25,344 nt of DNA from a virus. How positions within the stretch are numbered: the stretch's first letter is position 1; each line of letters opens with the position of its first letter. The notes under the pieces are model-generated. The model was not told the origin of the DNA, did no database searches, and was given only the letters and a program-made list of their open reading frames with translations. Location of the stretch: IMG/VR virus record IMGVR_UViG_3300044681_000343, positions 1 through 25,344 of that record. The stretch is one strand, 5' to 3'. Shown here piece by piece: positions 17,629 through 23,339 of the stretch. Made by a program: the position numbers and the translations under genes.

Positions 17629-17636
17629 TATTTACC
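17629..17636 (-). promoter_or_regulatory. Late-promoter-like element GGTAAATA upstream of the giant virion gene
   Basis: The minus strand reads GGTAAATA, followed after 28 nt by the ATG of the 2811-aa gene. A start about 6 nt downstream would give a leader of about 20 nt containing the AGGG ribosome binding site. This is the expected position for a T4-type late promoter driving the virion block. It lies in the 68-nt divergent gap with an opposing TGTAAATA on the plus strand. Confidence 0.55.
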
Positions 17637-17656
17637 AAGAAATTTTATAAGCCGAA

Positions 17657-17664
17657 TGTAAATA
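17657..17664 (+). promoter_or_regulatory. Late-promoter-like element TGTAAATA, 4 nt before ATG
   Basis: The plus strand reads TGTAAATA then CGTT and the ATG at 17669. If used like a T4 late promoter, transcription would begin at or next to the start codon, giving a leaderless mRNA. No Shine-Dalgarno sequence is seen upstream of this ATG. The same spacing is seen before sod and kdsA. Confidence 0.4.
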
Positions 17665-17668
17665 CGTT

Positions 17669-17956
17669 ATGTTCTTGAGAGAATACAAAGAAAAAAACAT
17701 CTATGTCAGACATAGCAAAACAGGTAAAGAACACACGTATAGTAGAGAAAAGATCTATGCAGCGTTTGCCTGTGATAACTGCGGTCGAGAGTTCTCTAGG
17801 GATTTAAAGCACATGGATAGGAAACGACTCAGTGATAACTATTTTCACTGTTGTTCCAGCTGTGATGCTAAGAAATTCGCTCAACGCAAAGGCGTAGAAC
17901 GCAAGAAGATCTGGGATATGCCAGCTAGCTTAGATTGGCCAGTTTCTAAATATTAG
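17669..17956 (+). CDS. Small putative zinc-binding protein (95 aa), CxxC...CCxxC
   Basis: This is one of two plus-strand genes. The 95-aa product is basic and has a CDNC pair (Cys35, Cys38) and a CCSSC cluster (Cys61, Cys62, Cys65) 22 residues later. This spacing is typical of a zinc ribbon or treble-clef fold. Basic residues around the cysteines (GREFSRDLKHMDRKR) would suit nucleic-acid binding. It is too short for an HNH nuclease and lacks the HNH histidines. No Shine-Dalgarno sequence is seen; a TGTAAATA element ends 4 nt before the ATG. The stop overlaps that of iscA by 3-4 nt in convergent orientation. It may be a late transcription or recombination accessory factor, but this is a guess; the zinc site is inferred from spacing alone. 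Confidence 0.75.
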   Translation: MFLREYKEKNIYVRHSKTGKEHTYSREKIYAAFACDNCGREFSRDLKHMDRKRLSDNYFHCCSSCDAKKFAQRKGVERKKIWDMPASLDWPVSKY

Positions 17957-18279
17957 ACTCTGAAACTTTCTCCGCAGCCACAGCGATCTTTTTCTGCACT
18001 ATTGCGGAATTCGAATCCTTCGTTCAGACCCTGTTTTACATAATCTATTTCTAGATCTTTAAAATAAGGCAAATGTTTATCAGAAATAAAAATACTGAAA
18101 CTATCGAATACATAGGTCTTTCCAGCAGATTTAGGATCTACTGTGTCTAGATATTTAAAGGTATAGGCCAACCCGCTGCACCCTGTGGTACGCACACCTA
18201 TAGTTACGCCTATGCCCTTACCTCTTTTTTCAAGAGATTGGCGTATCTTTTGTCTTGCTATTTCTGTTACAGTGATCAT
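17953..18279 (-). CDS. A-type iron-sulfur carrier (IscA/HesB-like)
   Basis: This 108-aa protein matches the A-type carrier family, which binds an iron-sulfur cluster and passes it to target apoproteins. The three ligand cysteines are all present and spaced as in E. coli IscA: Cys34 in TTGCSGLAYTF, and Cys100 and Cys102 in the C-terminal DRCGCGESF. Length is normal for the family. The central FDSFSIFISDKHLPYF matches the IscA core. It lies 22 nt downstream of sod in the same direction, so the two probably share a transcript. HesB/IscA-like genes are known from aquatic phages, where they are thought to maintain host or phage Fe-S enzymes during infection. No scaffold protein or cysteine desulfurase is seen here, so it must rely on the host for assembly. 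Confidence 0.93.
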   Translation of the reverse strand: MITVTEIARQKIRQSLEKRGKGIGVTIGVRTTGCSGLAYTFKYLDTVDPKSAGKTYVFDSFSIFISDKHLPYFKDLEIDYVKQGLNEGFEFRNSAEKDRCGCGESFRV

Positions 18280-18301
18280 CTCGGTGCGTCTGCCTGAGAG
18301 T

Positions 18302-18859
18302 TTAAACTCCTAGTCTGATATTAACAACTTCCCAATTGATAATACGCCAAATATTTTGTAGATATTTGGCTTTGTCCTGCTGATAATCGAGAGCCCAAGC
18401 ATGTTCCCACCAATCTACTAACAGAGCAATCTTCATAGATTTTTTATATTCGTGATTTGGTATAGTATGTAGTTCGCCAGAAGTGTCCATATAAACCCAT
18501 CCGCTGCCTTGTATAGCCATTGCTTCTTTTTCAAATGCTTCTTTGAATTTTTCAAAACTACCATACTTCTCATCTATGACGGATTTACTGATTCCCTTGG
18601 GTTTATTAGCAGCTTGGGGAGGGATTAAGTTGGCAAAGAAAATATTGTGCAGAACAGCACCGCCATAATTAAAATCAGCGTCACCTTCTCCTTTATTATA
18701 ACGTTCAGAATATTTGGCAGCGAGACCGTCGTAGTGATACTTAATAGTGTCCTCGCTCATAACAGGCGCTAATTCATCTTTACCAAATTTAAGTTTTTCT
18801 TGGTAAATTTCTCTGTTATCGGAAGATTCTTTTAGACTTTTAATAAAATGTAGCGTCAT
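18302..18859 (-). CDS. Fe/Mn-family superoxide dismutase (divergent)
   Basis: The 185-aa protein should convert superoxide to oxygen and hydrogen peroxide. All four metal ligands of the family are visible: His42 (KYHYDG), His71 (GAVLHNIFF), Asp149 and His153 (VDWWEHAW), with the conserved GSGW (118-121), NW (175-176) and the gateway Tyr50. The core aligns with E. coli SodB from KDELAPVMSEDTIKYHYDGL onwards. Differences: the second His of the YHYGKHH segment (E. coli His30) is Leu46 here; the N-terminal outer-sphere Gln/His position before LH is Ala; and a His (His136, in IPNHE) takes the place of the MnSOD Gln, as in some archaeal/cambialistic enzymes. There is an N-terminal extension of about 20 residues and no signal peptide, so it is cytoplasmic. 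Metal preference cannot be told. SOD is rarely reported in T4-like phages, to my knowledge. Confidence 0.92.
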   Translation of the reverse strand: MTLHFIKSLKESSDNREIYQEKLKFGKDELAPVMSEDTIKYHYDGLAAKYSERYNKGEGDADFNYGGAVLHNIFFANLIPPQAANKPKGISKSVIDEKYGSFEKFKEAFEKEAMAIQGSGWVYMDTSGELHTIPNHEYKKSMKIALLVDWWEHAWALDYQQDKAKYLQNIWRIINWEVVNIRLGV

Positions 18860-18863
18860 CCTG

Positions 18864-18879
18864 TATTTACCGCTAAATA
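18864..18879. promoter_or_regulatory. Back-to-back late-promoter-like pair between sod and the dockerin gene
   Basis: The 16 bases TATTTACCGCTAAATA form a near-palindrome whose two arms are each a TAAATA core pointing outwards: GGTAAATA on the minus strand towards sod (4 nt before its ATG) and GCTAAATA on the plus strand towards the dockerin-like gene (18 nt before its ATG, with an AAGGAG ribosome binding site between). The 38-nt divergent gap holds nothing else. This would allow both genes to be switched on together late in infection. Confidence 0.5.
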
Positions 18880-18897
18880 ACCAACAAGGAGACTCTT

Positions 18898-19206
18898 ATG
18901 GAAATCATTATCGCACTCGTCGCTATTGTAGCTATTGCTGCTCTAATCTATTTTAATAGATCTGCGAAAAGTCTTGATATCAACAACGACGGTAAAGTTG
19001 ATTTGGCAGACGCCAAGGCTGCTGTTGACAATACAGTAGTCGGAGTAACTGCGGCTGCAGACGTTAACAAAGACGGAGTAGTTGATGCTAAAGACGCAGA
19101 AGTAGTTGTTGAAGCTGCCAAGGAACAAGTCAAAAAGGCAGCAACGAAGACCAAAGCTGCTGCTAAGAAGGCAACAACTCGCGGCCGCAAGCCAAAGGCT
19201 CAATAA
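18898..19206 (+). CDS. Membrane-anchored dockerin/EF-hand protein with Lys/Ala-rich tail
   Basis: The 102-aa product has three parts. Residues 2-20 are a hydrophobic segment (EIIIALVAIVAIAALIYF), either a membrane anchor or an uncleaved signal. Two dockerin-type calcium loops follow: DINNDGKVDLAD and DVNKDGVVDAKD, each with Asp/Asn at loop positions 1, 3, 5, 9 and 12 and the DG turn. The last 30 residues are a low-complexity Lys/Ala tail (KKAATKTKAAAKKATTRGRK) like histone H1 or bacterial H1-like proteins. The hydrophobic segment has no cleavage site I can recognise. Translation has a strong AAGGAG ribosome binding site. The 3' end overlaps the convergent uvdE gene by 44 nt. Plausible roles are binding the inner membrane and DNA, or holding calcium at the envelope; neither is shown. 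No cohesin partner is visible in this window. Confidence 0.85.
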   Translation: MEIIIALVAIVAIAALIYFNRSAKSLDINNDGKVDLADAKAAVDNTVVGVTAAADVNKDGVVDAKDAEVVVEAAKEQVKKAATKTKAAAKKATTRGRKPKAQ

Positions 19207-20221
19207 CTTTAGCCTGTTCATAGAGTGCAAAGCTGGCCAAATTCTTGGCCTTGCTTTCGCACATTATATCTGCATAATCTCTAAATCGCAGGGCCCATTC
19301 GTTGGATTTATTGTTCCAATAAAAATCTGAATGGGCTCTTAGTTTGGATTTTTTATAGCCTAGTTCTAACAGACGGTTCATATCCGGCAATATGTCTGTA
19401 TTGTGACTTGTAAGAAGATCTTCTCGACTTACGCTGTAGTGTATAACAGGTCTACGAGTACCACGCCAACTGTCGACGATACGCTTGAATCTGTCATCTG
19501 TGGGTTCGATATATTCGCCAGTTTTTACCCAATGATGATGGATATCTAGAACCAGCGCCAGGTCGTTAACAAGTTCCAGACTGGCTTCGATTCCCCAGGA
19601 GATTTCATCGTTTTCGATTGTAATGGTATTTCTTGCTTCTGGTGTGAGTCGAGACAAAGCGGCTCGAATACCTGCTGGACCTTGTCGTCCAGATATGTGG
19701 ACATTGATTTTGAAATCTTGGAAAGTCTGTCCGTAGCCCATCCACCTCGCCATGTCCACATGATATTCAAATTCCTCTATTGAGCGATTAACAATATCTG
19801 GGTTATCGCTTGCCAGGACAGTAAACTGACCAGGATGAAAACTAAGGCGAACATCACGCGAACGGGCCACGTCACCCAATCTTGAAAAAGCTCTCTCGCA
19901 GTAAGCCCGTACATCGTATTGCCGCCAAAACCAGCCCCAAGTAGGCTCAGTGTATACAGGCAGTATATCACTACTGAGTCGTACCATTCTAAGATCTTCA
20001 TCTAATACTCCCACACGTTCTACTAGTATGTGGCAGGCAGCGATGTTCTGTTCCATCAACGACCATAGCTTTTCGCAGGCCACGTCTTTAGTCTGTCTAT
20101 TTAACCAAGCGACAGTGGTGCTGCCAGTATTATATTTCTTGCAGTCGTCTTTGGGTTTGATACCATCTACTTGAGATGTAAAGTCGATCCATTTGCAGGC
20201 GAAGCCGATTCGTTTTGGCAT
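19163..20221 (-). CDS. uvdE: UV damage endonuclease (UvdE/UvsE)
   Basis: This TIM-barrel endonuclease would nick DNA just 5' of UV photoproducts and start alternative excision repair. From the ATG at 20221 it is 352 aa, somewhat longer than compact bacterial UvdE. Family motifs are present in order: N-terminal RIGFACKWIDF, SFHPGQFTVLAS (metal-site His), FKINVHISGRQG (KxNxH), ITIENDEISWG (Glu-Asn-Asp/Glu metal site), LDIHHHW and AHSDFYW. A frame extends 6 codons further to a TTG at 20239, but the ATG gives the natural MPKRIGFAC start. The 5' end overlaps the phosphomannomutase gene by 55 nt and the 3' end overlaps the convergent dockerin gene by 44 nt. T4 uses DenV for the same damage, so this is a functional replacement by an unrelated enzyme. 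It is probably co-transcribed from the sigma70 promoter upstream of queD. Confidence 0.95.
   Translation of the reverse strand: MPKRIGFACKWIDFTSQVDGIKPKDDCKKYNTGSTTVAWLNRQTKDVACEKLWSLMEQNIAACHILVERVGVLDEDLRMVRLSSDILPVYTEPTWGWFWRQYDVRAYCERAFSRLGDVARSRDVRLSFHPGQFTVLASDNPDIVNRSIEEFEYHVDMARWMGYGQTFQDFKINVHISGRQGPAGIRAALSRLTPEARNTITIENDEISWGIEASLELVNDLALVLDIHHHWVKTGEYIEPTDDRFKRIVDSWRGTRRPVIHYSVSREDLLTSHNTDILPDMNRLLELGYKKSKLRAHSDFYWNNKSNEWALRFRDYADIMCESKAKNLASFALYEQAKVIEPLACGRELLPS
19229..19257 (+). terminator. Possible hairpin terminator after the dockerin gene
   Basis: On the plus strand, AAAGC-t-GGCCAA, a 4-nt loop (ATTC), then TTGGCC-tt-GCTTT forms a strong stem with a small bulge, 22 nt after the dockerin gene's stop. 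Only a short U run (GCTTTCGC) follows, so it is a weak intrinsic terminator at best. It also lies inside the uvdE coding region on the other strand, so it may simply be a coding coincidence. Confidence 0.3.
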
Positions 20222-20910
20222 TGTGTTAATAGTTCCCAAGTATGTGTCCAGTCTCTAACATTATAACATTGTCCGCGATTGTTGTCAACGATAGCTTTGG
20301 CCAATGAGTAGTCATTGCCACTTTCGTCCATTCTATCTCCGAAAAATATTAGCTTTCCAGACTTAAGGTAATCCAAAACTTGGCTCTTGTCTTTTCCGTA
20401 CTCAAATATATCAATGCCCGTTTCACCACCCACTGCTGCCTGTACATTTGGCCACTGCTCGTTTATTCTTTTAGCTAACTTAATTCGTTCGTTGGACTGT
20501 TTGTCCCATTCGAAATAATCAGTTCTTTCTGATCCTACAGCGTTACGTCCGACTATGGAAAAATTTAACATTCCGATGCGTTCTTCAAAATGCTTACCAT
20601 ACTTTTTGTCGTAATGGGTTTTATATAGTTCATTTTCTAAGAATAGCCAGAGGTCTTCTGGGCATTGCCATTCGCTTTTGTAGATGCATTCGTGTTCGCA
20701 ATAGATAGCATTGCCTGAACAGTTGAAAGAATATTCGACTCGGTCTAAAATATCTTCGCCTAACTGTTCTAAGGTCTTTGCGTAGTCACTACCTGTAACT
20801 AAACACACTCTATTAGTTTCACAAAAGTCTAAAAACCAATCTTCGAATTTCGAATCTATCTGACCTCTACTAGGAGTCAGTGTTCCATCAACATCAAACA
20901 AATAAATCAT
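20167..20910 (-). CDS. HAD-superfamily phosphomannomutase, eukaryotic PMM type
   Basis: The 247-aa protein follows the eukaryotic phosphomannomutase (PMM1/PMM2) family of HAD enzymes, which interconvert mannose-6-phosphate and mannose-1-phosphate for GDP-mannose synthesis. Matches in order: FDVDGTLTPSR (Asp6 nucleophile, Asp8 acid/base), GSDYAKTLEQLGEDIL (40-54; PMM2 GGSDFEKVQEQLGNDV), GMLNFSIVGR with Arg122, SERTDYFEWD with Arg129, Arg142 (PMM2 Arg141 position), GGETGIDIFEYGKDKS (Asp167) and FFGDRMDESGNDY (190-201). One phosphate-binding Ser of PMM2 (SFD) is Gly here (GID), so a related sugar-phosphatase role is possible. Length fits the family. The last ~16 residues are an extra tail encoded within the uvdE overlap. 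It overlaps the upstream glycosyltransferase by ATGA, which suggests a shared job in sugar metabolism. Confidence 0.85.
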   Translation of the reverse strand: MIYLFDVDGTLTPSRGQIDSKFEDWFLDFCETNRVCLVTGSDYAKTLEQLGEDILDRVEYSFNCSGNAIYCEHECIYKSEWQCPEDLWLFLENELYKTHYDKKYGKHFEERIGMLNFSIVGRNAVGSERTDYFEWDKQSNERIKLAKRINEQWPNVQAAVGGETGIDIFEYGKDKSQVLDYLKSGKLIFFGDRMDESGNDYSLAKAIVDNNRGQCYNVRDWTHTWELLTQCQNESASPANGSTLHLK

Positions 20911-21698
20911 CGCCAGTTCTCTACTACAAAACTATCTTTAACATCTATAGGATTAGGATCTCCATGAAATACGGCAACGGAACATTCTGGGTGAGGGATA
21001 ACATCATTCCTAATAACTTTAAATCCTTTTTTCCCCGTTCGGTCTACCAATTCTTCTCTAGACCTTATTTCCCATTTGTAACTTTGTATCCATTGATCTG
21101 GCCAGAATTTGATACGATTTTTCGATGTTTTCCAGATCCAATCTTGATCTCCGTGTAATCTTTGAGCGGTATTCTTATCTTTGATAAATTGTTCATAGAT
21201 ATGCGATTGTGAACCATGAACCCAACTCATAACAGAGCTATTGAGATTTTGCCAACCATTGTGGAATTTACGATTAAAATCTCTAATTCCGTAGAAATCA
21301 TAAGCACAAATCTGCACCAATTTATCTATGTTTCGGTGGACAACTACATCGAGATCGAGATATAATATCCTTCCTTTAATCGGAAGATTAGGATCAAACA
21401 TATGCACCTTATGCCACCAGCCTTTGGGATATAAGGCATTTTTTTGATAGATGGTCCTTACGTTTGCGATGGGATTGTTGTCGTCGGTAAGGCAAGCGAA
21501 CTCATAAGGAATACTTAGATGTCGAGAGATCATATTTCTCAATCTCTCGACGTATTCTCTTCCGTATTTGTTACCAAATCTCACGCATAATACTGTGAGA
21601 GGTTCTTGTGGAAGGCTTGCTAATTTTTCTATCTTAGCTTTAGCTTTTTCTAATTTTCGCTGAGCTTTTAAATCAGCTGGGCTTAACGATTCTGTCAA
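20907..21698 (-). CDS. GT-A-fold glycosyltransferase
   Basis: This 263-aa protein looks like a nucleotide-sugar-dependent glycosyltransferase. The DxD motif is in [13 protein letters not shown] (Asp115, Asp117). A downstream LHGDQDWIW (181-189) matches the acceptor/donor site HGDQ segment of GT8/GT-like phage and capsule enzymes, and AVFHGDPNP (242-250) gives the conserved late His near the metal. Residues 1-30 are a basic, helical, coiled-coil-like extension ([16 protein letters not shown]) without a membrane segment. It starts inside kdsA (26-nt overlap) and runs into the phosphomannomutase gene (ATGA overlap), so all three are probably translated together. Transfer of a sugar to host lipopolysaccharide, or to phage protein or DNA, is possible; the context favours the cell surface. 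Donor and acceptor cannot be told from sequence alone. Confidence 0.8.
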   Translation of the reverse strand: MTESLSPADLKAQRKLEKAKAKIEKLASLPQEPLTVLCVRFGNKYGREYVERLRNMISRHLSIPYEFACLTDDNNPIANVRTIYQKNALYPKGWWHKVHMFDPNLPIKGRILYLDLDVVVHRNIDKLVQICAYDFYGIRDFNRKFHNGWQNLNSSVMSWVHGSQSHIYEQFIKDKNTAQRLHGDQDWIWKTSKNRIKFWPDQWIQSYKWEIRSREELVDRTGKKGFKVIRNDVIPHPECSVAVFHGDPNPIDVKDSFVVENWR

Positions 21699-22500
21699 TT
21701 TCTACCAACTTTTCTAATATTGATTTGAGATTATCTAATAGGACCATGTTCGGACCGTCACTAGGAGCATTATCTGGATTTTCATGCACTTCCATGAATA
21801 CACCGGCTACACAGCCTGTGGCTATAGCGGCCCTGGCCAAGTAGGGTACCATCTCGCGATCTCCTCCAGATGACGATCCCAATCCTCCAGGCTGTTGCAC
21901 AGAATGAGTGGCATCAAAGACCACTGGATACCCGGTGCTTGCCATAATGGGTAGACTACGCATATCCACAACCAAGTTATTGTATCCATGAGTGTATCCT
22001 CTTTCGCATAACATTATTCTTTCATTACCAGTTGATGCGATCTTAGCAGCGACATTTTTCATATCGTGTGGCGCTAGGAACTGGCCTTTCTTGACATTGA
22101 TAGCGCATCCTGTCTTGCCTGCAGCCAACAACAGATCAGTCTGTCGGCACAAGAAAGCAGGAATCTGCAGGACATCAACGCCAGCAGCAGCCACTTCGTT
22201 GGCCTGATATGTTTCGTGAATGTCAGTTAAGATAGGCACTTCGAACTTGTGTTTGACACCGTTGAGGATTTCTAGACCCTTGTCTATGCCCAATCCACGT
22301 TTAGTATTAACACTAGATCTATTAGCCTTATCAAAACTACTTTTGTAGATGAAATTGATGCCTAACCCGTCGCAGATTTCTTTGATAGAACCTGCTAACA
22401 TTTGGGCATGATCGTTGCTTTCTATCTGGCAAGGTCCGGCGATGAGAAAGAATTTATTTTTGTTACTGGCTTCGATTTTATTGATGTTAAATGATTTCAT
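21673..22500 (-). CDS. kdsA: 3-deoxy-D-manno-octulosonate-8-phosphate synthase (KdsA)
   Basis: This enzyme condenses phosphoenolpyruvate with arabinose-5-phosphate to make Kdo-8-phosphate, the precursor of the Kdo that links lipid A to the core in Gram-negative lipopolysaccharide. The 275-aa protein is full length. Motifs: IAGPCQIES (Cys24), [78 protein letters not shown] (metal His), [17 protein letters not shown]. The Cys in GPC, where the E. coli enzyme has Asn, together with the His, Glu and Asp positions, indicates the metal-dependent class typified by the Aquifex enzyme. It is a central member of the queD-to-uvdE operon. A TAAATA element 4 nt before its ATG may give a second, late transcript. 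No kdsB, kdsC or kdsD is seen, so the host must supply the other steps. Confidence 0.96.
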   Translation of the reverse strand: MKSFNINKIEASNKNKFFLIAGPCQIESNDHAQMLAGSIKEICDGLGINFIYKSSFDKANRSSVNTKRGLGIDKGLEILNGVKHKFEVPILTDIHETYQANEVAAAGVDVLQIPAFLCRQTDLLLAAGKTGCAINVKKGQFLAPHDMKNVAAKIASTGNERIMLCERGYTHGYNNLVVDMRSLPIMASTGYPVVFDATHSVQQPGGLGSSSGGDREMVPYLARAAIATGCVAGVFMEVHENPDNAPSDGPNMVLLDNLKSILEKLVEIDRIVKPS

Positions 22501-22504
22501 GAGA

Positions 22505-22512
22505 TATTTACC
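22505..22512 (-). promoter_or_regulatory. Late-promoter-like element GGTAAATA, 4 nt before kdsA
   Basis: The minus strand reads GGTAAATA then TCTC and the kdsA ATG. The TAA within it is also the stop codon of the 52-aa gene (TGG TAA), so coding constraint explains part of the motif. The position, identical to those of sod and the 17669 gene, and the lack of a clear Shine-Dalgarno sequence make it worth listing. Confidence 0.35.
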
Positions 22513-22666
22513 AGTGTCTTATTACTCCGGCGATGATAAAAAGATTAGTAACAATATAGAATAAAACGATACAAGATCTAACAAGTGCGACTCTATCCGC
22601 TTCGCTATCATTCTTTCCTGCCTTTTCTCCTAAGGCTTTAGCCCATATTCTCCAGAACTTTTTCAA
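22508..22666 (-). CDS. Small single-span membrane protein (52 aa)
   Basis: This gene is too short for usual ORF tables. It starts with TTG directly after the TAA stop of the queD-like gene (TAATTG), with GAGG 5-6 nt before the start as ribosome binding site, and ends TGG-TAA at 22508. The product starts [20 protein letters not shown] and ends [13 protein letters not shown]: a basic amphipathic N-terminus, a polar middle and one membrane span (about residues 31-48). I recognise the pattern W[RK]IW.KALGEKA....NxFIxAGVIRHW from short conserved proteins of marine T4-like phages, from memory. The frame is not interrupted and no other gene uses this space. It is probably an inner-membrane protein. 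Function is unknown; superinfection exclusion or lysis control are guesses. Confidence 0.75.
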   Translation of the reverse strand: MKKFWRIWAKALGEKAGKNDSEADRVALVRSCIVLFYIVTNLFIIAGVIRHW

Positions 22667-23227
22667 TTAGCCCTCGTAGATTGCTGAATTGCCTTCGTGT
22701 TCGAATACTTCTGCAGAACGCAATCTTACACCTTGTCCGACAGGATATCGAGCTTCAAATACACGACCGTCTGGATGTGTCCAACTACGACCTTCTTGAT
22801 ATGCTTTAAGTATCTCGCTCATAGTAGTGTATGCTAGTTCTGCGAATTTTTCGCAGCCTACTGCTTCCACGATTCTGAGATCACATAATGCTCCTCTTTC
22901 ATTTGGAACAGGACTGTTAGGATCATTCGTGCCATCGACTGTCACGATGTCGTTCATTTGTTTGAAAAATGGTAGATGAGGATCATCTGATGCTACACAT
23001 AGAGTATGATCGAACTGCCATTCGCTCCACTCTTTAAATGCTTTTAGTCCACCGAAGTCCATAACCCAATTGCGATCATCAAGGGTAGTAGACTCAAATA
23101 CAAGACGAATGCCAATGCTATAACCATGCAATAGGCTGCAATGACTATGAGTGCTACGCCACTGACGAAAACAACATGAAAGACCTCTGTCATTGCCATA
23201 AGTTTTTGTTGATACATAATTTGCCAT
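22667..23227 (-). CDS. 6-pyruvoyl/6-carboxy-tetrahydropterin synthase-like protein (QueD family)
   Basis: This 186-aa protein belongs to the tetrahydropterin synthase family, whose QueD members make 6-carboxy-tetrahydropterin in queuosine/7-deazaguanine synthesis. The active-site region RSTHSHCSLLHGYS (24-37) holds the catalytic Cys30 and zinc-site His residues. VMDFGGLK and FDHTLCV follow as in the family, and a late Glu lies in the SAEVFEHEG segment. The usual HGHS is HGYS here, so one zinc His is replaced by Tyr. It is longer than bacterial QueD (about 120 aa) because of insertions after FDHTLCV, as in other T4-like phage homologues. No queC, queE or folE gene is in the window. The gene is first in the operon behind a strong sigma70 promoter and has a good AAAGGAG ribosome binding site. 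The product may feed tRNA or phage DNA base modification, but that is unproven. Confidence 0.9.
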   Translation of the reverse strand: MANYVSTKTYGNDRGLSCCFRQWRSTHSHCSLLHGYSIGIRLVFESTTLDDRNWVMDFGGLKAFKEWSEWQFDHTLCVASDDPHLPFFKQMNDIVTVDGTNDPNSPVPNERGALCDLRIVEAVGCEKFAELAYTTMSEILKAYQEGRSWTHPDGRVFEARYPVGQGVRLRSAEVFEHEGNSAIYEG

Positions 23228-23280
23228 CTCTAGTCTCCTTTAATAGTATGAGCAAGTTTGATGACATGCAGAATTTTTAA

Positions 23281-23305
23281 AGTGGGATGAACGTCTTAGA
23301 CCACT
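23281..23305 (-). other. Possible 5'-terminal hairpin of the queD operon transcript
   Basis: Counting about 7 nt from the -10 element puts transcription start near 23305. The RNA would then begin AGTGG, followed by a 15-nt loop and CCACT (a 5-bp perfect inverted repeat at the very 5' end). A stem at the 5' end can protect an mRNA from decay. With only 5 bp it is a modest structure, and no riboswitch family is recognised. Confidence 0.3.
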
Positions 23306-23311
23306 GAGTTA

Positions 23312-23339
23312 ATTATACAAGCTCTATATTTAATGTCAA
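23312..23339 (-). promoter_or_regulatory. Strong sigma70-type (early) promoter
   Basis: On the minus strand the -35 hexamer TTGACA (23339-23334) and the -10 hexamer TATAAT (23317-23312) are both perfect consensus, separated by 16 bp. It lies in the only sizeable gap of this region, 108 bp between the sialyltransferase-like gene and the queD-like gene, and points at queD. The -35 overlaps the stop of the upstream gene. T4-like early genes are read by host sigma70 RNA polymerase from such promoters, so the queD-to-uvdE operon is probably early. Confidence 0.85.

Noticed and set aside
18943-19230. Two minus-strand frames opposite the dockerin-like gene
   Set aside because: The plus-strand frame has a strong ribosome binding site, dockerin loops and a membrane segment; the opposite frames are Cys/Ser/Leu-rich with no motif.
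20221-20239. TTG start at 20239 for uvdE
   Set aside because: The ATG at 20221 gives the family-like N-terminus MPKRIGFAC, and no good ribosome binding site favours the TTG.
23268-23312. tRNA-like stretch on the minus strand (AACTCAGTGGTCTAAGACG resembles a D-arm)
   Set aside because: The D stem does not pair well, no T-arm (GTTCRANNC) or acceptor stem can be drawn, and the stretch sits exactly at the predicted transcription start of the queD operon.
17669-23339. Possibility that the sod-kdsA region is host chromosome or a chimeric assembly
   Set aside because: Base composition, gene packing and the TAAATA elements continue across the region, and phage-typical genes flank it on both sides without a visible junction.
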